64,000 nt of DNA, taken from positions 19,403 through 83,402 of the forward strand of contig JACKLP010000012.1 of assembly GCA_024235875.1 (NCBI GenBank), written 5' to 3'. This document shows, piece by piece, positions 33,435 to 42,038 of the stretch (the stretch's first letter is position 1; each line of letters starts with the position of its first letter). Below the pieces are notes generated by a model. The model was not told where the DNA came from, searched no databases, and saw only the letters and a program-made list of their open reading frames with translations. A program made the translations under genes and the position numbers. Origin of the DNA: Burkholderiaceae bacterium (GTDB lineage: Bacteria > Pseudomonadota > Gammaproteobacteria > Burkholderiales > Burkholderiaceae_E).

Positions 33435-33466
33435 AAGACGGCCCCTCGCGGGGCCGTCTTTCTTTT
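33435..33466 (+). terminator. Rho-independent terminator after hsp20
   Basis: Ten-base stem AGACGGCCCC / GGGGCCGTCT with a 4-base TCGC loop, followed by TTCTTTT. It ends the hsp20 transcript. Confidence 0.88.
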
Positions 33467-33510
33467 CGGCGTGGCCTGGGCCGCAGCGGCCAGCGCCGCA
33501 GCCCCGGTTC

Positions 33511-33744
33511 TCAGCCCTTGCTCGCGGCGGCCTTCGCCTTGCGCGCCTTCTTGCGCTTGGCCTTGCCCTTGGCTTTGCCCTTGACGGCCTTGGCCTTCTT
33601 TCCGGCCTTGGCGGCGGGCGCCTTGGTACCGGCGGTCGCGGCCGGTGCAGACGGGTTCTGCGGCGCCGGCGTACCCTGGGCGAGCGCGAGGGCGGGAGAA
33701 ACGGCCACGGCGACCGCCGCGACGAGATGACGAAGGTTCATCAT
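33511..33744 (-). CDS. small secreted lysine/alanine-rich protein
   Basis: A 77-residue protein with a signal peptide (MMNLRHLVAAVAVAVSPALALA-Q, cleavage after residue 22 or so) and a mature part that is first Pro/Ala/Thr rich, then almost only Lys, Ala, Gly and Arg (AKAVKGKAKGKAKRKKARKAK). The tail resembles histone H1-like or nucleoid-binding tails but would be exported. Start: GGAG is placed well for the second ATG at 33741. Such short basic exported proteins are frequent in betaproteobacteria and unassigned. It lies tail-to-tail with hsp20, beyond that gene's terminator. Confidence 0.7.
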   Translation of the reverse strand: MMNLRHLVAAVAVAVSPALALAQGTPAPQNPSAPAATAGTKAPAAKAGKKAKAVKGKAKGKAKRKKARKAKAAASKG

Positions 33745-33837
33745 GAGCTCCGATGATGGATACGGGAAAGGCTCCCGCGCCACTCAACGGCCGGCTTGCG
33801 CGCGCGTTGACGCGCCCATGCCCGGATGACGGACACC

Positions 33838-34035
33838 TCAGCCGGTGACCTCGTAGCCCTCTTCGGTGATCGCCGCCACCAGTTGCTCGCGACCGAGCTT
33901 CGTGGAGTCGACGTCGACCTTGCCCGAGCCCAGGTCCACGTTCACGCCGGCATCGGCATCCATGTCACGAATTGCCTGCTCGACCGCGCGAACGCAGTGC
34001 CCGCAACTCATACCCTTGACCTGTAGGCTGATCAT
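33838..34035 (-). CDS. copZ: CopZ-like heavy-metal-associated copper chaperone
   Basis: A 65-residue single HMA domain. The metal-binding loop is GMSCGHCVRAVEQAI (Cys10 and Cys13), with KVDVDSTKLGREQLVAAITEEGYEV completing the ferredoxin-like fold. It carries Cu(I) in the cytoplasm to the CopA exporter. The ATG at 34035 follows GGAGCAAGAAGCG. It is transcribed divergently from copA, and its promoter (34085-34115) has CueR-type architecture, so the two are expected to be co-induced by copper. Confidence 0.93.
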   Translation of the reverse strand: MISLQVKGMSCGHCVRAVEQAIRDMDADAGVNVDLGSGKVDVDSTKLGREQLVAAITEEGYEVTG

Positions 34036-34084
34036 CGCTTCTTGCTCCGTTGGGACTTCGTCTCGCCCTGTTGACTCCAATCAA

Positions 34085-34115
34085 AGTATGAGCCTTCCCT
34101 CGATGGCAAAGTCAA
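34085..34115 (-). promoter_or_regulatory. CueR-type promoter of copZ
   Basis: On the minus strand: -35 TTGACT, a 19-base spacer, -10 CATACT. The spacer holds the imperfect dyad TTTGCC-ATCGA-GGGAAGG. The long 19-base spacer with an internal dyad is the mark of MerR/CueR-activated promoters. Confidence 0.72.
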
Positions 34116-34140
34116 TCGCGACACATCGCGAGGGCTTTGT

Positions 34141-34171
34141 TTGACCTTCCTATCAGGTGAGGGTTTAGGGT
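34141..34171 (+). promoter_or_regulatory. CueR-type promoter of copA
   Basis: -35 TTGACC (34141-34146), a 19-base spacer and -10 TAGGGT (34166-34171). The spacer region contains ACCTTCC and GGTGAGGGT as imperfect dyad arms. cueR is the second gene of the same operon. Confidence 0.75.
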
Positions 34172-34213
34172 TGAAGCCCGTGGGCAGGGGCCCGCGACTT
34201 GCGATGGGAGACG

Positions 34214-36481
34214 ATGATGGGCGGCATGCCGGCGGCAGAGGAATTCCAGCTCGAGCTCCAGGTCGAGGGCATGACCTGCGCGGCCTGCTCCAATCGAGTC
34301 GAGCGGGCGCTGAAGAAGCAGCCCGGGGTCGAGGCCGCGTCGGTGAACCTGGCGACCGAGGTCGCATCGGTGCATACCCTTGGCGTGCCCGACGCCCAGG
34401 TGCTGATCGCGGCCATCGAGCGCGCTGGCTACCAGGCGCGGGTACGGCCGCCAGCCGATGCGGCGGACGATGCCCCGCGGGCCGGCGGCACGCCGACCTG
34501 GCTGCCGGTGATGCTGGCCGCCTTGCTGTCGCTGCCCCTGGTGCTGCCGATGCTGTTGCAGCCGTTCGGGATCGACGCGATGCTTCCCGGGTGGTGGCAA
34601 TGGGTGCTGGCGACGCCGGTGCAGTTCGTGTTGGGCGCGCGCTTCTACCGCGCGGGCTGGAAGGCCATGCTCGATCGGGCCGGCAACATGGATCAGCTCG
34701 TGGCCGTCGGCACATCGGCCGCGTATGCGCTGAGCACCTGGCAATTGTTGCGGCACGGAGACCATGCGGGCGCCCACTACTACTTCGAGGCGTCCGCGGT
34801 GGTCATTACCCTGGTCATGCTCGGCAAGTGGCTGGAGGCCCGGGCCAAGCACAAGACCGTCGAAGCGATTCGAGCGCTGCGCGCCCTGCGGCCCGAGCAC
34901 GCGATCCGACTCGAGACGGGCGAGGACGGCGTGCCGCGCGAGCGCGAGGTCGCGCTCGCGGCAGTGGCCGTCGGCGATCGTCTGCGAGTGCGTCCCGGGG
35001 AACGGATTCCGGCCGATGCACGCGTCGAGCAGGGCAGCAGCCATGTCGACGAGTCATTGCTCACCGGCGAGAGTCGGCCGGTGGTCAAGTCGCCGGGCGA
35101 ACGGGTCACCGGGGGGGCCATCAATGGCGATGGCGTGCTCGAGATCGTGGTGACGGCGATCGGCGCCGAGTCGGTGCTCGCACGCATCATCCGCATGGTC
35201 GAGGACGCGCAGGCGCGCAAGGCCCCGGTCCAGCGCCTGGTCGATCGGGTCAGCGCCGTGTTCGTGCCGGTCGTGCTGGCGCTGGCGCTGGTCACCTTGC
35301 TGGGATGGGGATTCGCGAGCGGCGACTGGACGCGGGCGGTGCTCGATTCGGTCGCGGTGCTGGTGATCGCCTGTCCGTGCGCGCTGGGCCTGGCCACGCC
35401 GACCGCAATCATGGCCGGCACGGGCGTGGCGGCACGCCATGGCATCCTGATCAAGGATGCCGAAGCGCTCGAACTCGCCCACCGTATCGACGTCGTTGCG
35501 TTCGACAAGACAGGGACGCTCACCGAAGGGCGACCCGCTCTGGTCGCGACCGTCTGCGCGAGCGGCGTGGACGAGGCGGCGCTTCTGGCCTTGGCGGCCG
35601 CGGTACAGGCGGGCAGCGAGCATCCACTCGCGCGTGCCGTCACCGAGGCCGCGCGCCGGCGCGACCTCGTGGTCGTGCCGGCGCGCGAGATCAATGCGCT
35701 GCCGGGCAAGGGCGTACGCGGCCTCGTCGACGATCACTTCGTGTATGTCGGCAGCCTCGCGCTGATGGATGAACTGGGCGTCGTGCTCGGTGATCTCGGA
35801 CGCTCGCTCGACGAGCTCTCGGACGCCGGTCGGACCGTGTCGTTTGTTGCGTATGGCGCAGCGCCGGTTCGAGCGGCCGGCCTGCTGGCATTCGGCGATG
35901 CGCCCAAGCCGGACGCGGCCGACGCGATCGCACGTCTTGGCGAGCGGGGCGTGCGCACCGTCCTTCTGACCGGAGACAATGCCGGGGCCGCCGGGCGGAT
36001 CGCCACCTTGCTCCACATCGACGAGGTCCACGCCGGCGTGCTCCCCGAGCGCAAGGCGGCGCAAGTCGCCGCGCTGCGCGGGCAGGGGCGCGTGGTCGCC
36101 ATGGTCGGCGACGGAATAAACGATGCCCCCGCTCTGGCGGCAGCCGACGTGGGCATCGCGATGTCCACCGGCACCGATGTCGCCATGCATACGGCCGGCA
36201 TCACGCTGATGCGCGGCGCCCCCTCGCTGGTGGCCGACGCGATCGACGTGTCGCGGCGTACCTACGCAAAGATTCGACAGAACCTTTTCTGGGCGTTCGT
36301 CTACAACGTCGTCGGCATTCCGCTGGCGATGGCCGGCATGCTCGATCCGGTGATCGCCGGTGCCGCGATGGCGGCGTCCAGCGTCAGCGTGGTGAGCAAC
36401 GCACTGCTGCTGCGCCGCTGGCGGCCACGAGCGGCCGCCAGCGCGACAAGGCACGCGAGCGAATCGATGGAGGAAACATGA
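34214..36481 (+). CDS. copA: Cu(I)-exporting P1B-type ATPase CopA
   Basis: A 755-residue heavy-metal P-type ATPase that pumps Cu(I) out of the cytoplasm. It has one N-terminal HMA domain with GMTCAAC (about 19-25) and eight membrane helices. The intramembrane CPC motif is in VIACPCALGLATP (near residue 387), the phosphorylation site is DKTGTLTEGRP (near 430), and the HP motif (SEHPLARAV) and hinge MVGDGINDAPALAAADVG also fit. The CPC and C-terminal Met/Ser residues identify the Cu(I) subgroup. GGGAG at 34206-34210 can serve the ATG at 34214 or 34217. The stop overlaps the cueR start by 4 bases. Confidence 0.96.
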   Translation: MMGGMPAAEEFQLELQVEGMTCAACSNRVERALKKQPGVEAASVNLATEVASVHTLGVPDAQVLIAAIERAGYQARVRPPADAADDAPRAGGTPTWLPVMLAALLSLPLVLPMLLQPFGIDAMLPGWWQWVLATPVQFVLGARFYRAGWKAMLDRAGNMDQLVAVGTSAAYALSTWQLLRHGDHAGAHYYFEASAVVITLVMLGKWLEARAKHKTVEAIRALRALRPEHAIRLETGEDGVPREREVALAAVAVGDRLRVRPGERIPADARVEQGSSHVDESLLTGESRPVVKSPGERVTGGAINGDGVLEIVVTAIGAESVLARIIRMVEDAQARKAPVQRLVDRVSAVFVPVVLALALVTLLGWGFASGDWTRAVLDSVAVLVIACPCALGLATPTAIMAGTGVAARHGILIKDAEALELAHRIDVVAFDKTGTLTEGRPALVATVCASGVDEAALLALAAAVQAGSEHPLARAVTEAARRRDLVVVPAREINALPGKGVRGLVDDHFVYVGSLALMDELGVVLGDLGRSLDELSDAGRTVSFVAYGAAPVRAAGLLAFGDAPKPDAADAIARLGERGVRTVLLTGDNAGAAGRIATLLHIDEVHAGVLPERKAAQVAALRGQGRVVAMVGDGINDAPALAAADVGIAMSTGTDVAMHTAGITLMRGAPSLVADAIDVSRRTYAKIRQNLFWAFVYNVVGIPLAMAGMLDPVIAGAAMAASSVSVVSNALLLRRWRPRAAASATRHASESMEET

Positions 36482-36942
36482 CCAGGAATATCGCAGGAGC
36501 CCGGACGATCGGCGTCGCGGCACGCGAGTCGGGTGTCAGCGCGAAGATGATCCGACACTATGAAAGTCTCGGCCTGTTCGCGCCGGCCGCCCGCAGCGGT
36601 GGCAACTATCGCCTGTTCACCGAGGACGACATGCACACCCTGCGCTTCATCCATCGCGCCCGGGGGCTCGGCTTCTCGCTCGAAGACATCTCGCGCTTGC
36701 TCGATCTTTGGCGAGATCGCGAGCGCCCGAGCGCGGAAGTCAAGGCGCTCGCCATGCGTCACGTGGCGGTGCTGCGCGAGAAGGTCGATGGCCTGGTGGC
36801 CATGATCGACACGCTCGAGTCCCTGGCCAGCCGCTGCAATGGCGACGATCGCCCCGATTGCCCGATTCTCGACGGGCTCGACGGCGGCGATGGCGATGCG
36901 CGACACGGCACGGCGAGCGCCCACGAGCGGGCCGGCGCATGA
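36478..36942 (+). CDS. cueR: CueR-like MerR-family copper regulator
   Basis: A 154-residue MerR-family activator. The N-terminal helix-turn-helix is TIGVAARESGVSAKMIRHYESLGLF; a long dimerisation helix follows (about 90-125). The metal-binding loop has two cysteines separated by seven residues (SRCNGDDRPDCPIL, about Cys128 and Cys136), the spacing that distinguishes CueR/HmrR from mercury- or zinc-responsive members. It overlaps copA by 4 bases and the hemerythrin gene by 4 bases, so it is made with its target genes. Confidence 0.93.
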   Translation: MTRNIAGARTIGVAARESGVSAKMIRHYESLGLFAPAARSGGNYRLFTEDDMHTLRFIHRARGLGFSLEDISRLLDLWRDRERPSAEVKALAMRHVAVLREKVDGLVAMIDTLESLASRCNGDDRPDCPILDGLDGGDGDARHGTASAHERAGA

Positions 36943-37538
36943 GCACGGGCAAGACTTTGCAGGTGGTGCGGCGCGAACACCAGACGCTGGCCGCGATGCT
37001 TCATGCGCTCCAGACGATCGCGCGCGATACCGCGCCTGGCGATGCGGCGAACTTCGACGCGATGCGGGCCATCCTCTTCTACGTCGACGAGTTCCCCGAG
37101 CGCTTGCACCACGCCAAGGAGTCGGCGTTGCTGTTCCCGCCGCTGCGGCGTCGTTGCCCCAGCATCGGCGCGGTGCTCGATCGGCTCGATGCCGAGCATG
37201 CCGATGGCGGACGCGCGGTGCGGGATCTGGAACATGCGCTGACGGCGTTCGAGCAACTCGGCGAGGCCCGTCGCGGCACCTTCCTCGCGATGCTCGAACG
37301 ATACGTGAGCTTCTACCGGGACCACATGCAGATCGAGGAGCGAGAGGTCCTGCCGCTGGCCGAGCGTGAGCTCACCCAGGCCGACTGGGCCGAGATCGAC
37401 GCCGCCTTCGAGGCCAATCGCGATCCGCTCTCGGGTTACACGCCCGAGGCCGAATACGAACCGCTGTTTCGCAAGATCGTGCAGATCGCGCCGCCGCCGA
37501 TCGGCCTGGGGGCCAGCGGACGACGCAGCGTGGGCTGA
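36939..37538 (+). CDS. hemerythrin-like HHE domain protein
   Basis: A 199-residue four-helix bundle with histidines placed as in HHE cation-binding proteins: REHQTLAAMLHAL (about 11-23), ERLHHAKESALLFP (about 52-65), DAEHADGGRAVRDLEHAL and FYRDHMQIEEREVLPLAE (about 126-143). It would bind a di-iron centre or sense oxygen, NO or peroxide. The ATG overlaps the cueR stop by 4 bases, so it belongs to the copA-cueR operon, an unusual partner for copper export. A role in protecting iron centres during copper stress is speculation. Confidence 0.9.
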   Translation: MSTGKTLQVVRREHQTLAAMLHALQTIARDTAPGDAANFDAMRAILFYVDEFPERLHHAKESALLFPPLRRRCPSIGAVLDRLDAEHADGGRAVRDLEHALTAFEQLGEARRGTFLAMLERYVSFYRDHMQIEEREVLPLAERELTQADWAEIDAAFEANRDPLSGYTPEAEYEPLFRKIVQIAPPPIGLGASGRRSVG

Positions 37539-37572
37539 CGCCGACGCGGGGGCCGGCCACCCGCCCGTGCTC

Positions 37573-39252
37573 CTACAGCGACATGCCGCTCGCGACCAGG
37601 TCGCGCAACTCTCGCAGCAGGTTCAGTTCGGCTTCGTTCGGCCCATCGGGGTCGGCCGACTCGCGGTCGGCATAGATGAAGCCGACCGGCGTGTCCTGCA
37701 CCCGCACCGGCAGGATCAAAAAGCTCCCGGCGCCGGTCATCGCGTTCGCGAACCATGCCGGCAGTCGCGAGGCGACCTTCTCGGCCATCGTGTTGCCGAT
37801 GTGCAGGTCGACGTCCTGTGCGAGCGCTGCATGGAACAGGTCCGGGGCGTACGGGATGGTCATGCGGGCCCTGGATCGCATCGATTCCAGGTCGGTGCCA
37901 AGCGCGATCCGGGGTTGGAAGCGGCCGGCGCCGAGGTCGCGGGCAAACCAGACCACACGCCGATAGCGCATTGCCCGGCGCACGCCCGTGAGTACCAGAG
38001 GCATCAGCAGGGAGCTGTCGCTCTGGGACTCGAACATCGGTCGCAAGGCGTCGATGATCCGAACCAGGCGCTCGCCTGCATCGGCCGGCTTCTCGCCCGA
38101 CTCGTTCGCCGCGGCGCCACCGTCGCCGGTACCGCCGCCGATCGCGGGCGAGAAGACCTCGGGCAGCAGAGCCGGCGAGCGCACCTGCTTGCGCAGGTGG
38201 GCCTGCATGAAGCGCGCGGTCGAGGCCACCGTCTGGGGTACACCGATCGTGCGGTCCATCTTGCCAGCGTCTTCGGCAGTGTCGGCGATCAGCTCCGTGA
38301 ACTCGTCGGGATCGAAACGGATCGCGTCGCCATAGCGCTCGGCCACTTTCCCGAGCGCCTTCTCGCGCTCGCCGGGATGGCTCTCCGACAGCGCGCTCGA
38401 GGTCTCGACCGCATAGCCGATCGCCAGTGGTACCCATTCGGCGGCCGATTCCGGCGCGCGCGGGCGGGTGGGCAGGGATCTCAGCATCGCCAGCATCTTC
38501 TGCGGCATGCGCCAGGCATGGATCAGCTCGAGCGTGAGCTCGTCGAAGCTCATCCCGATCGTGCGTCTGGCGGCGGCCGATTCGTCGATCGCATGCTCCT
38601 CCGACGCGATCGCGATCATCGCCATCGCCTGCGGCGCGTGAATGGCGACGAAGATCTTCCCGACCACGCTGAACATCGCCGCGATGGCGGCTTCCTCGGC
38701 GACGGCCGGATGCCGCTGGTAGAGCAGGTTGCGCGTCAGCAGCGCGCGCAGGCCGGCCTCTGCATACAACTCGTAGGCGAGGGGCCGGAACGGCTTCTCG
38801 AGTACATCGTCGAGCGTCTGCAGCCCCTGGGCCGTCGAGCGCGTCGCGTTGTAGCCCATCAGCATGATCGCGCGGGTCACGGTGGTGACCGGGTCGGCGG
38901 CGCGGGTGTGATAGGCGGGCGAATTGGCCGCGCGCAGCATTCGCTGCGTCATCGACGGGTCGGCCAGGACGATCTGGGCCAGGCCGTCGAGCGAGTTCGC
39001 CGTGGACAGGGACATCGACGCCGCCTTCGGCCCGGCGTGTCCCAAAGATGGCAGGTCCGGATGCGCGCGCAATGCGAGTCGTATGCGCTGGGCCGGTGAC
39101 GGCGGCGGCCGGTCCTCGGCTTGTGACGCGTCCGCGGGCTCGGCGTCAGGCGGCGCTTCGCTCGCGACCGCTTCGCCCGCGTTCGCGGGCGAAGCGCTGT
39201 CTGTCGCCGCCGAATCGATCGGGTCTTCTAGGGTGTCCTGGGGCTCGGTCAA
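37573..39252 (-). CDS. HDOD domain signalling protein with C-terminal GAF-like domain
   Basis: A 559-residue protein. After a disordered acidic Ala/Glu/Pro-rich N-terminus (1-50), the HDOD domain runs from about 75 to 290 (SLDGLAQIVLADPSMTQRMLRAANSPAYH, then TVTRAIMLMGYNATRSTAQGLQTL and AAIAAMFSVVGKIFVAIHAP). A second linker (about 355-380) leads to a GAF-like domain (RIIDALRPMFESQSDSSLLMPLVLTGV through GSFLILPVRVQDTPVGFIYADR). HDOD proteins lack HD hydrolase residues and act in signalling or motility control. It is a single-gene unit convergent with the copper operon. Confidence 0.87.
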   Translation of the reverse strand: MTEPQDTLEDPIDSAATDSASPANAGEAVASEAPPDAEPADASQAEDRPPPSPAQRIRLALRAHPDLPSLGHAGPKAASMSLSTANSLDGLAQIVLADPSMTQRMLRAANSPAYHTRAADPVTTVTRAIMLMGYNATRSTAQGLQTLDDVLEKPFRPLAYELYAEAGLRALLTRNLLYQRHPAVAEEAAIAAMFSVVGKIFVAIHAPQAMAMIAIASEEHAIDESAAARRTIGMSFDELTLELIHAWRMPQKMLAMLRSLPTRPRAPESAAEWVPLAIGYAVETSSALSESHPGEREKALGKVAERYGDAIRFDPDEFTELIADTAEDAGKMDRTIGVPQTVASTARFMQAHLRKQVRSPALLPEVFSPAIGGGTGDGGAAANESGEKPADAGERLVRIIDALRPMFESQSDSSLLMPLVLTGVRRAMRYRRVVWFARDLGAGRFQPRIALGTDLESMRSRARMTIPYAPDLFHAALAQDVDLHIGNTMAEKVASRLPAWFANAMTGAGSFLILPVRVQDTPVGFIYADRESADPDGPNEAELNLLRELRDLVASGMSL

Positions 39253-39411
39253 GGCTGATTCGGTGTGCGGTGGCCAATGGAACGTGACTCGGCGTCATGC
39301 GAGGGGATCGGGGCTTCCCGATGATCGCGTGACCGGGTCCACGACCGAACCATAGCGGAGCCAGACCGCAACGGTTCGGCGAACACCCCGGCCGAACCCG
39401 GGCAGATCCGC

Positions 39412-39957
39412 CTATTGCGCGCCCGATCCCAGTTCGAGATGCCAGTTCTGGCCGACCAGGTCGTGCCCGAAGCTGCGATGCGCCTCCGAGGCCACGAGCT
39501 CGAAGCCCGCCTGTTCATAAATGCCGCGGGCCGCATGCAGGCAGTCGTTGGTCCAGAGCATCATCGCCGCGTAGCCCAGTTCACGCGCCGAGTCGATGCA
39601 GGCGTGCACCAGGCGCTTGCCGACCCCCAGCCCTCTTGCGGCGGGCTCGACGATCACGAGCCGAAGCTGGGCGGTGCGCGCATCCTTGCGAACGATCAGC
39701 GCACTGCCCAGGCGCTCGCCGTCGCGCTCCGCGATCCAGCAACGGTCGGATGCCGGATCGAAGCGACGCAGGAAGTCGGCGCCGATCTCCGCGACCAGCG
39801 CCTCGAAGCTGGCATCCCAGCCGTACTCGCGCGCATACAGGCGGCCGTGGGCTTCGATGATCCAGCCGATGTCGCCGGGGCGATGCGCTCGCAGCCGCAC
39901 CGGCCCGGGCGGCGTGGCGGTCCTGCTCAAGGAATCTTCCGGTGTCCGCTCGGCCAT
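39412..39957 (-). CDS. GNAT-family N-acetyltransferase
   Basis: A 181-residue GCN5-related acetyltransferase. The acetyl-CoA pyrophosphate loop is LRLVIVEPAARGLGVGKRLVHACID (about 101-125), preceded by a WIAERDGERLGSALIVRKD strand. The LRAHRPGDIGWIIEAHGRLYAREYGWDASFEALVAEI N-terminus is seen in MarR-associated acetyltransferase domains. The substrate (amino acid, antibiotic, protein or small metabolite) cannot be told. It is alone on its strand between the HDOD and phosphopantetheinyl transferase genes. Confidence 0.88.
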   Translation of the reverse strand: MAERTPEDSLSRTATPPGPVRLRAHRPGDIGWIIEAHGRLYAREYGWDASFEALVAEIGADFLRRFDPASDRCWIAERDGERLGSALIVRKDARTAQLRLVIVEPAARGLGVGKRLVHACIDSARELGYAAMMLWTNDCLHAARGIYEQAGFELVASEAHRSFGHDLVGQNWHLELGSGAQ

Positions 39958-40207
39958 GACCTTCCCCCGTCGAGATGCGACGCTCCAGAGTTTACGTGCC
40001 GCGCGTTGCCCGGGTGCGTCAGCCCCACGCGATCGCGGCCATCGATCGCCCGTTCATCGGCCAGAAATGGCTGGTCGACGGCGCGCGCACCGATGCCGCG
40101 CCCCCGGTGTGCACCATCGAACGGTCGACGAAGATGCCCGGCCCGCTTCGGTGAGAACGCCGGACGCCTCGTCGACGGATCGAGTGAACAGCCAGAAGGG
40201 AACATGC

Positions 40208-40948
40208 ATGAAAACGATTCAGGTCGTGGCGGTTCGGGTCAGCGAGGCAGCGTGTCTCGTCGTCGATGAGTCCGACGTCTTGAGCGCCGCCGAACTCTCC
40301 AAGGCCGAGCGTTTTCGGAAGCGCGAAGATCGATGGCGCTTCATGATCGGGCGCGCGAGCCTGCGCGCCCTGATCGGCGAGCGACTCTGCGTAGAGCCCG
40401 ATTCGCTCGAGTTCGGCGCCAATGCGCACGGCAAGCTGCATTTGCTGTCGAACCCGGACGCGTCGCTCTGGTTCAATACCAGCCACTCCGGCGAGTGGGT
40501 CCTGCACGCACTCGGCGACGGCGGGCCGCTGGGCATCGACATCGAGCAGGTGAAATCGTCGATGCGATCGCTGGAGGACTTCCGAATGGTCTTCTCCAAG
40601 CCCGAGTCGGACCGACTGCGTCGAGTGTCCCCGGCCGATCGCCCACAGCAGGTCGCACTGGCCTGGGCGCGCAAGGAAGCCTATGTCAAGGCGATCGGGG
40701 AGGGACTGAACCGATCGATGCGCGACATCAGCATCGAGCCGGGTCCCGACGGGCGTCCCGTGCTCGCCTACGATCGCAATCCGCCGACGCTGCGCCAGGA
40801 CTGGTCGATCCGGGATGTGCCGGTCGCAGATGGCCACGCGGCAAGCGTCGTGTGGTCCGGCGGCGCGCTCGACGTCGATGTCCGCGAGTGGGAGATGGGC
40901 ATCGGCGCGCAGGGTCTGACCGTCAGCGAGGCCGCCGCCCACGCCTGA
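40208..40948 (+). CDS. 4'-phosphopantetheinyl transferase (Sfp/AcpT family)
   Basis: A 246-residue enzyme that transfers the phosphopantetheine arm from CoA to carrier proteins. Hallmarks are WFNTSHSGEWVLHAL (about 94-108), the metal-binding GIDIEQ (about 115-120) and WARKEAYVKAIGEGL (about 157-171). Length and motif order match the Sfp type rather than AcpS. It may serve a polyketide/non-ribosomal synthetase elsewhere or replace AcpS. The ATG at 40208 follows AGAAGGGAACATGC. A strong terminator follows the stop. Confidence 0.92.
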   Translation: MKTIQVVAVRVSEAACLVVDESDVLSAAELSKAERFRKREDRWRFMIGRASLRALIGERLCVEPDSLEFGANAHGKLHLLSNPDASLWFNTSHSGEWVLHALGDGGPLGIDIEQVKSSMRSLEDFRMVFSKPESDRLRRVSPADRPQQVALAWARKEAYVKAIGEGLNRSMRDISIEPGPDGRPVLAYDRNPPTLRQDWSIRDVPVADGHAASVVWSGGALDVDVREWEMGIGAQGLTVSEAAAHA

Positions 40949-40986
40949 ACGAGCAGCCGGCGACCTCTGCCGACGGCACCATCGAA

Positions 40987-41020
40987 AACGCCGTCGCGAC
41001 CCGACGGCGTTGTCTCTTTT
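40987..41020 (+). terminator. Rho-independent terminator after the phosphopantetheinyl transferase gene
   Basis: Perfect 10-base stem AACGCCGTCG / CGACGGCGTT with a 5-base loop, followed by GTCTCTTTT. It also lies at the tail of the convergent aldolase gene. Confidence 0.88.
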
Positions 41021-41057
41021 CTGGCGCGAGCGCCGCGATTCGAGGTCGCGACCGGCT

Positions 41058-41924
41058 TCAGTCGAACATGTCGGGCTGACTGCGGACCAGGTCGTTCCAG
41101 ATCGTCTGGAAATGCAGCCAGCCGATGTACTCGCTACCCACGTGCTCGCGACTGAACCGCGAGCGATCGGGCGGCACCAGGCGCGGCGTTACACCGGTGG
41201 CTTCCACCATCAGTTGCTGCTGGCAGCAGCGCTCGAGCGCGATGAACCAGAAGGCCGCCGCCTCGATGCTGTGGCGGCTGGCGGTGAACAGTCCGTGGTT
41301 CTGGTGGATCGCCGCCTTCACGCCCTTGAACCAGTCCGCCACGCGAGGCCCCGCCCGCTCTTCCACGGCAACCTGACCCGCCTCGTCGCCGATCACGACA
41401 TGGTCCTCGTAGAACGCGGCCGCGTCCTGCGAGATCGGCGCCAGCGGCTTGCCCAGTGCCGCGAATGCCGTTCCGTAGACGGTATGCGCATGGCACATCG
41501 CCAGGATGTCCGGGTGCGCGTCGTGGACGGCGGCATGCAGCACGAAGCCGGCCCGGTTGAGCGCGTACTCACCCTCGACCACCGTGCCCTTGTGATCGCA
41601 CAGGATCAGGTTGGAAACCTTCACCTGCCGGAAGTGCACGGCCATCGGATTGGTCCAGTACAGGTCGGGGCGCTCCGGGTCGCGAATGGTCAGGTGGCCG
41701 GCGAAGCCATAGTCGAATCCGTGCTGGGCGAATGCGCGACAGGCACCGACGAGCCGTTCCTTGCGATGCCGGCGCTCCTGCTCGACATCGTCGAAGCTCG
41801 GCTGGCCCGGAAAGATCAGGCCGGCCTGGCTCGGCTGGTAGACCGAGATCTTCGGGTCCGTCAGCGGGTCGTGCAGATATTCCTTGGGGTGGACGGTCTT
41901 CAGCTTCTGGATGACGGCGGACAC
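41058..41924 (-). CDS. class II aldolase/adducin domain protein
   Basis: A 288-residue zinc-dependent aldolase-fold protein. The GTG at 41924 is preferred because GGGAG lies six bases before it; frames further upstream would run into the LysR promoter region. Metal-binding histidines are visible in AMCHAHTVYG (about 138-147) and AIHQNHGLFTASRHS (about 202-216), with an early FDYGFAGHLTIRDPE segment. Family members include fuculose-phosphate aldolase and many uncharacterised decarboxylases or aldolases. The divergent LysR gene probably regulates it. The substrate is unknown. Confidence 0.87.
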   Translation of the reverse strand: MSAVIQKLKTVHPKEYLHDPLTDPKISVYQPSQAGLIFPGQPSFDDVEQERRHRKERLVGACRAFAQHGFDYGFAGHLTIRDPERPDLYWTNPMAVHFRQVKVSNLILCDHKGTVVEGEYALNRAGFVLHAAVHDAHPDILAMCHAHTVYGTAFAALGKPLAPISQDAAAFYEDHVVIGDEAGQVAVEERAGPRVADWFKGVKAAIHQNHGLFTASRHSIEAAAFWFIALERCCQQQLMVEATGVTPRLVPPDRSRFSREHVGSEYIGWLHFQTIWNDLVRSQPDMFD

Positions 41925-41980
41925 GTGGTGCTCCCGGACGACTTCGATGGAAGCGCGCATCCTGACGCGTCGAGTGGGCT

Positions 41981-42024
41981 TTGACAAACGATGAATGCTC
42001 ATGAAAGCATGACCAGGTTTCATC
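41981..42024. promoter_or_regulatory. promoter/operator region between the aldolase and lysR genes
   Basis: A consensus -35 TTGACA at 41981-41986 points to the LysR gene. Overlapping it is the dyad ATGCT-CATGAA-AGCAT (41995-42010) nested in GATGAA...TTTCATC (41990-42024), the T-N11-A style expected for a LysR operator. The -10 is weak. Confidence 0.45.
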
Positions 42025-42038
42025 TATCAGGTGCTCCA

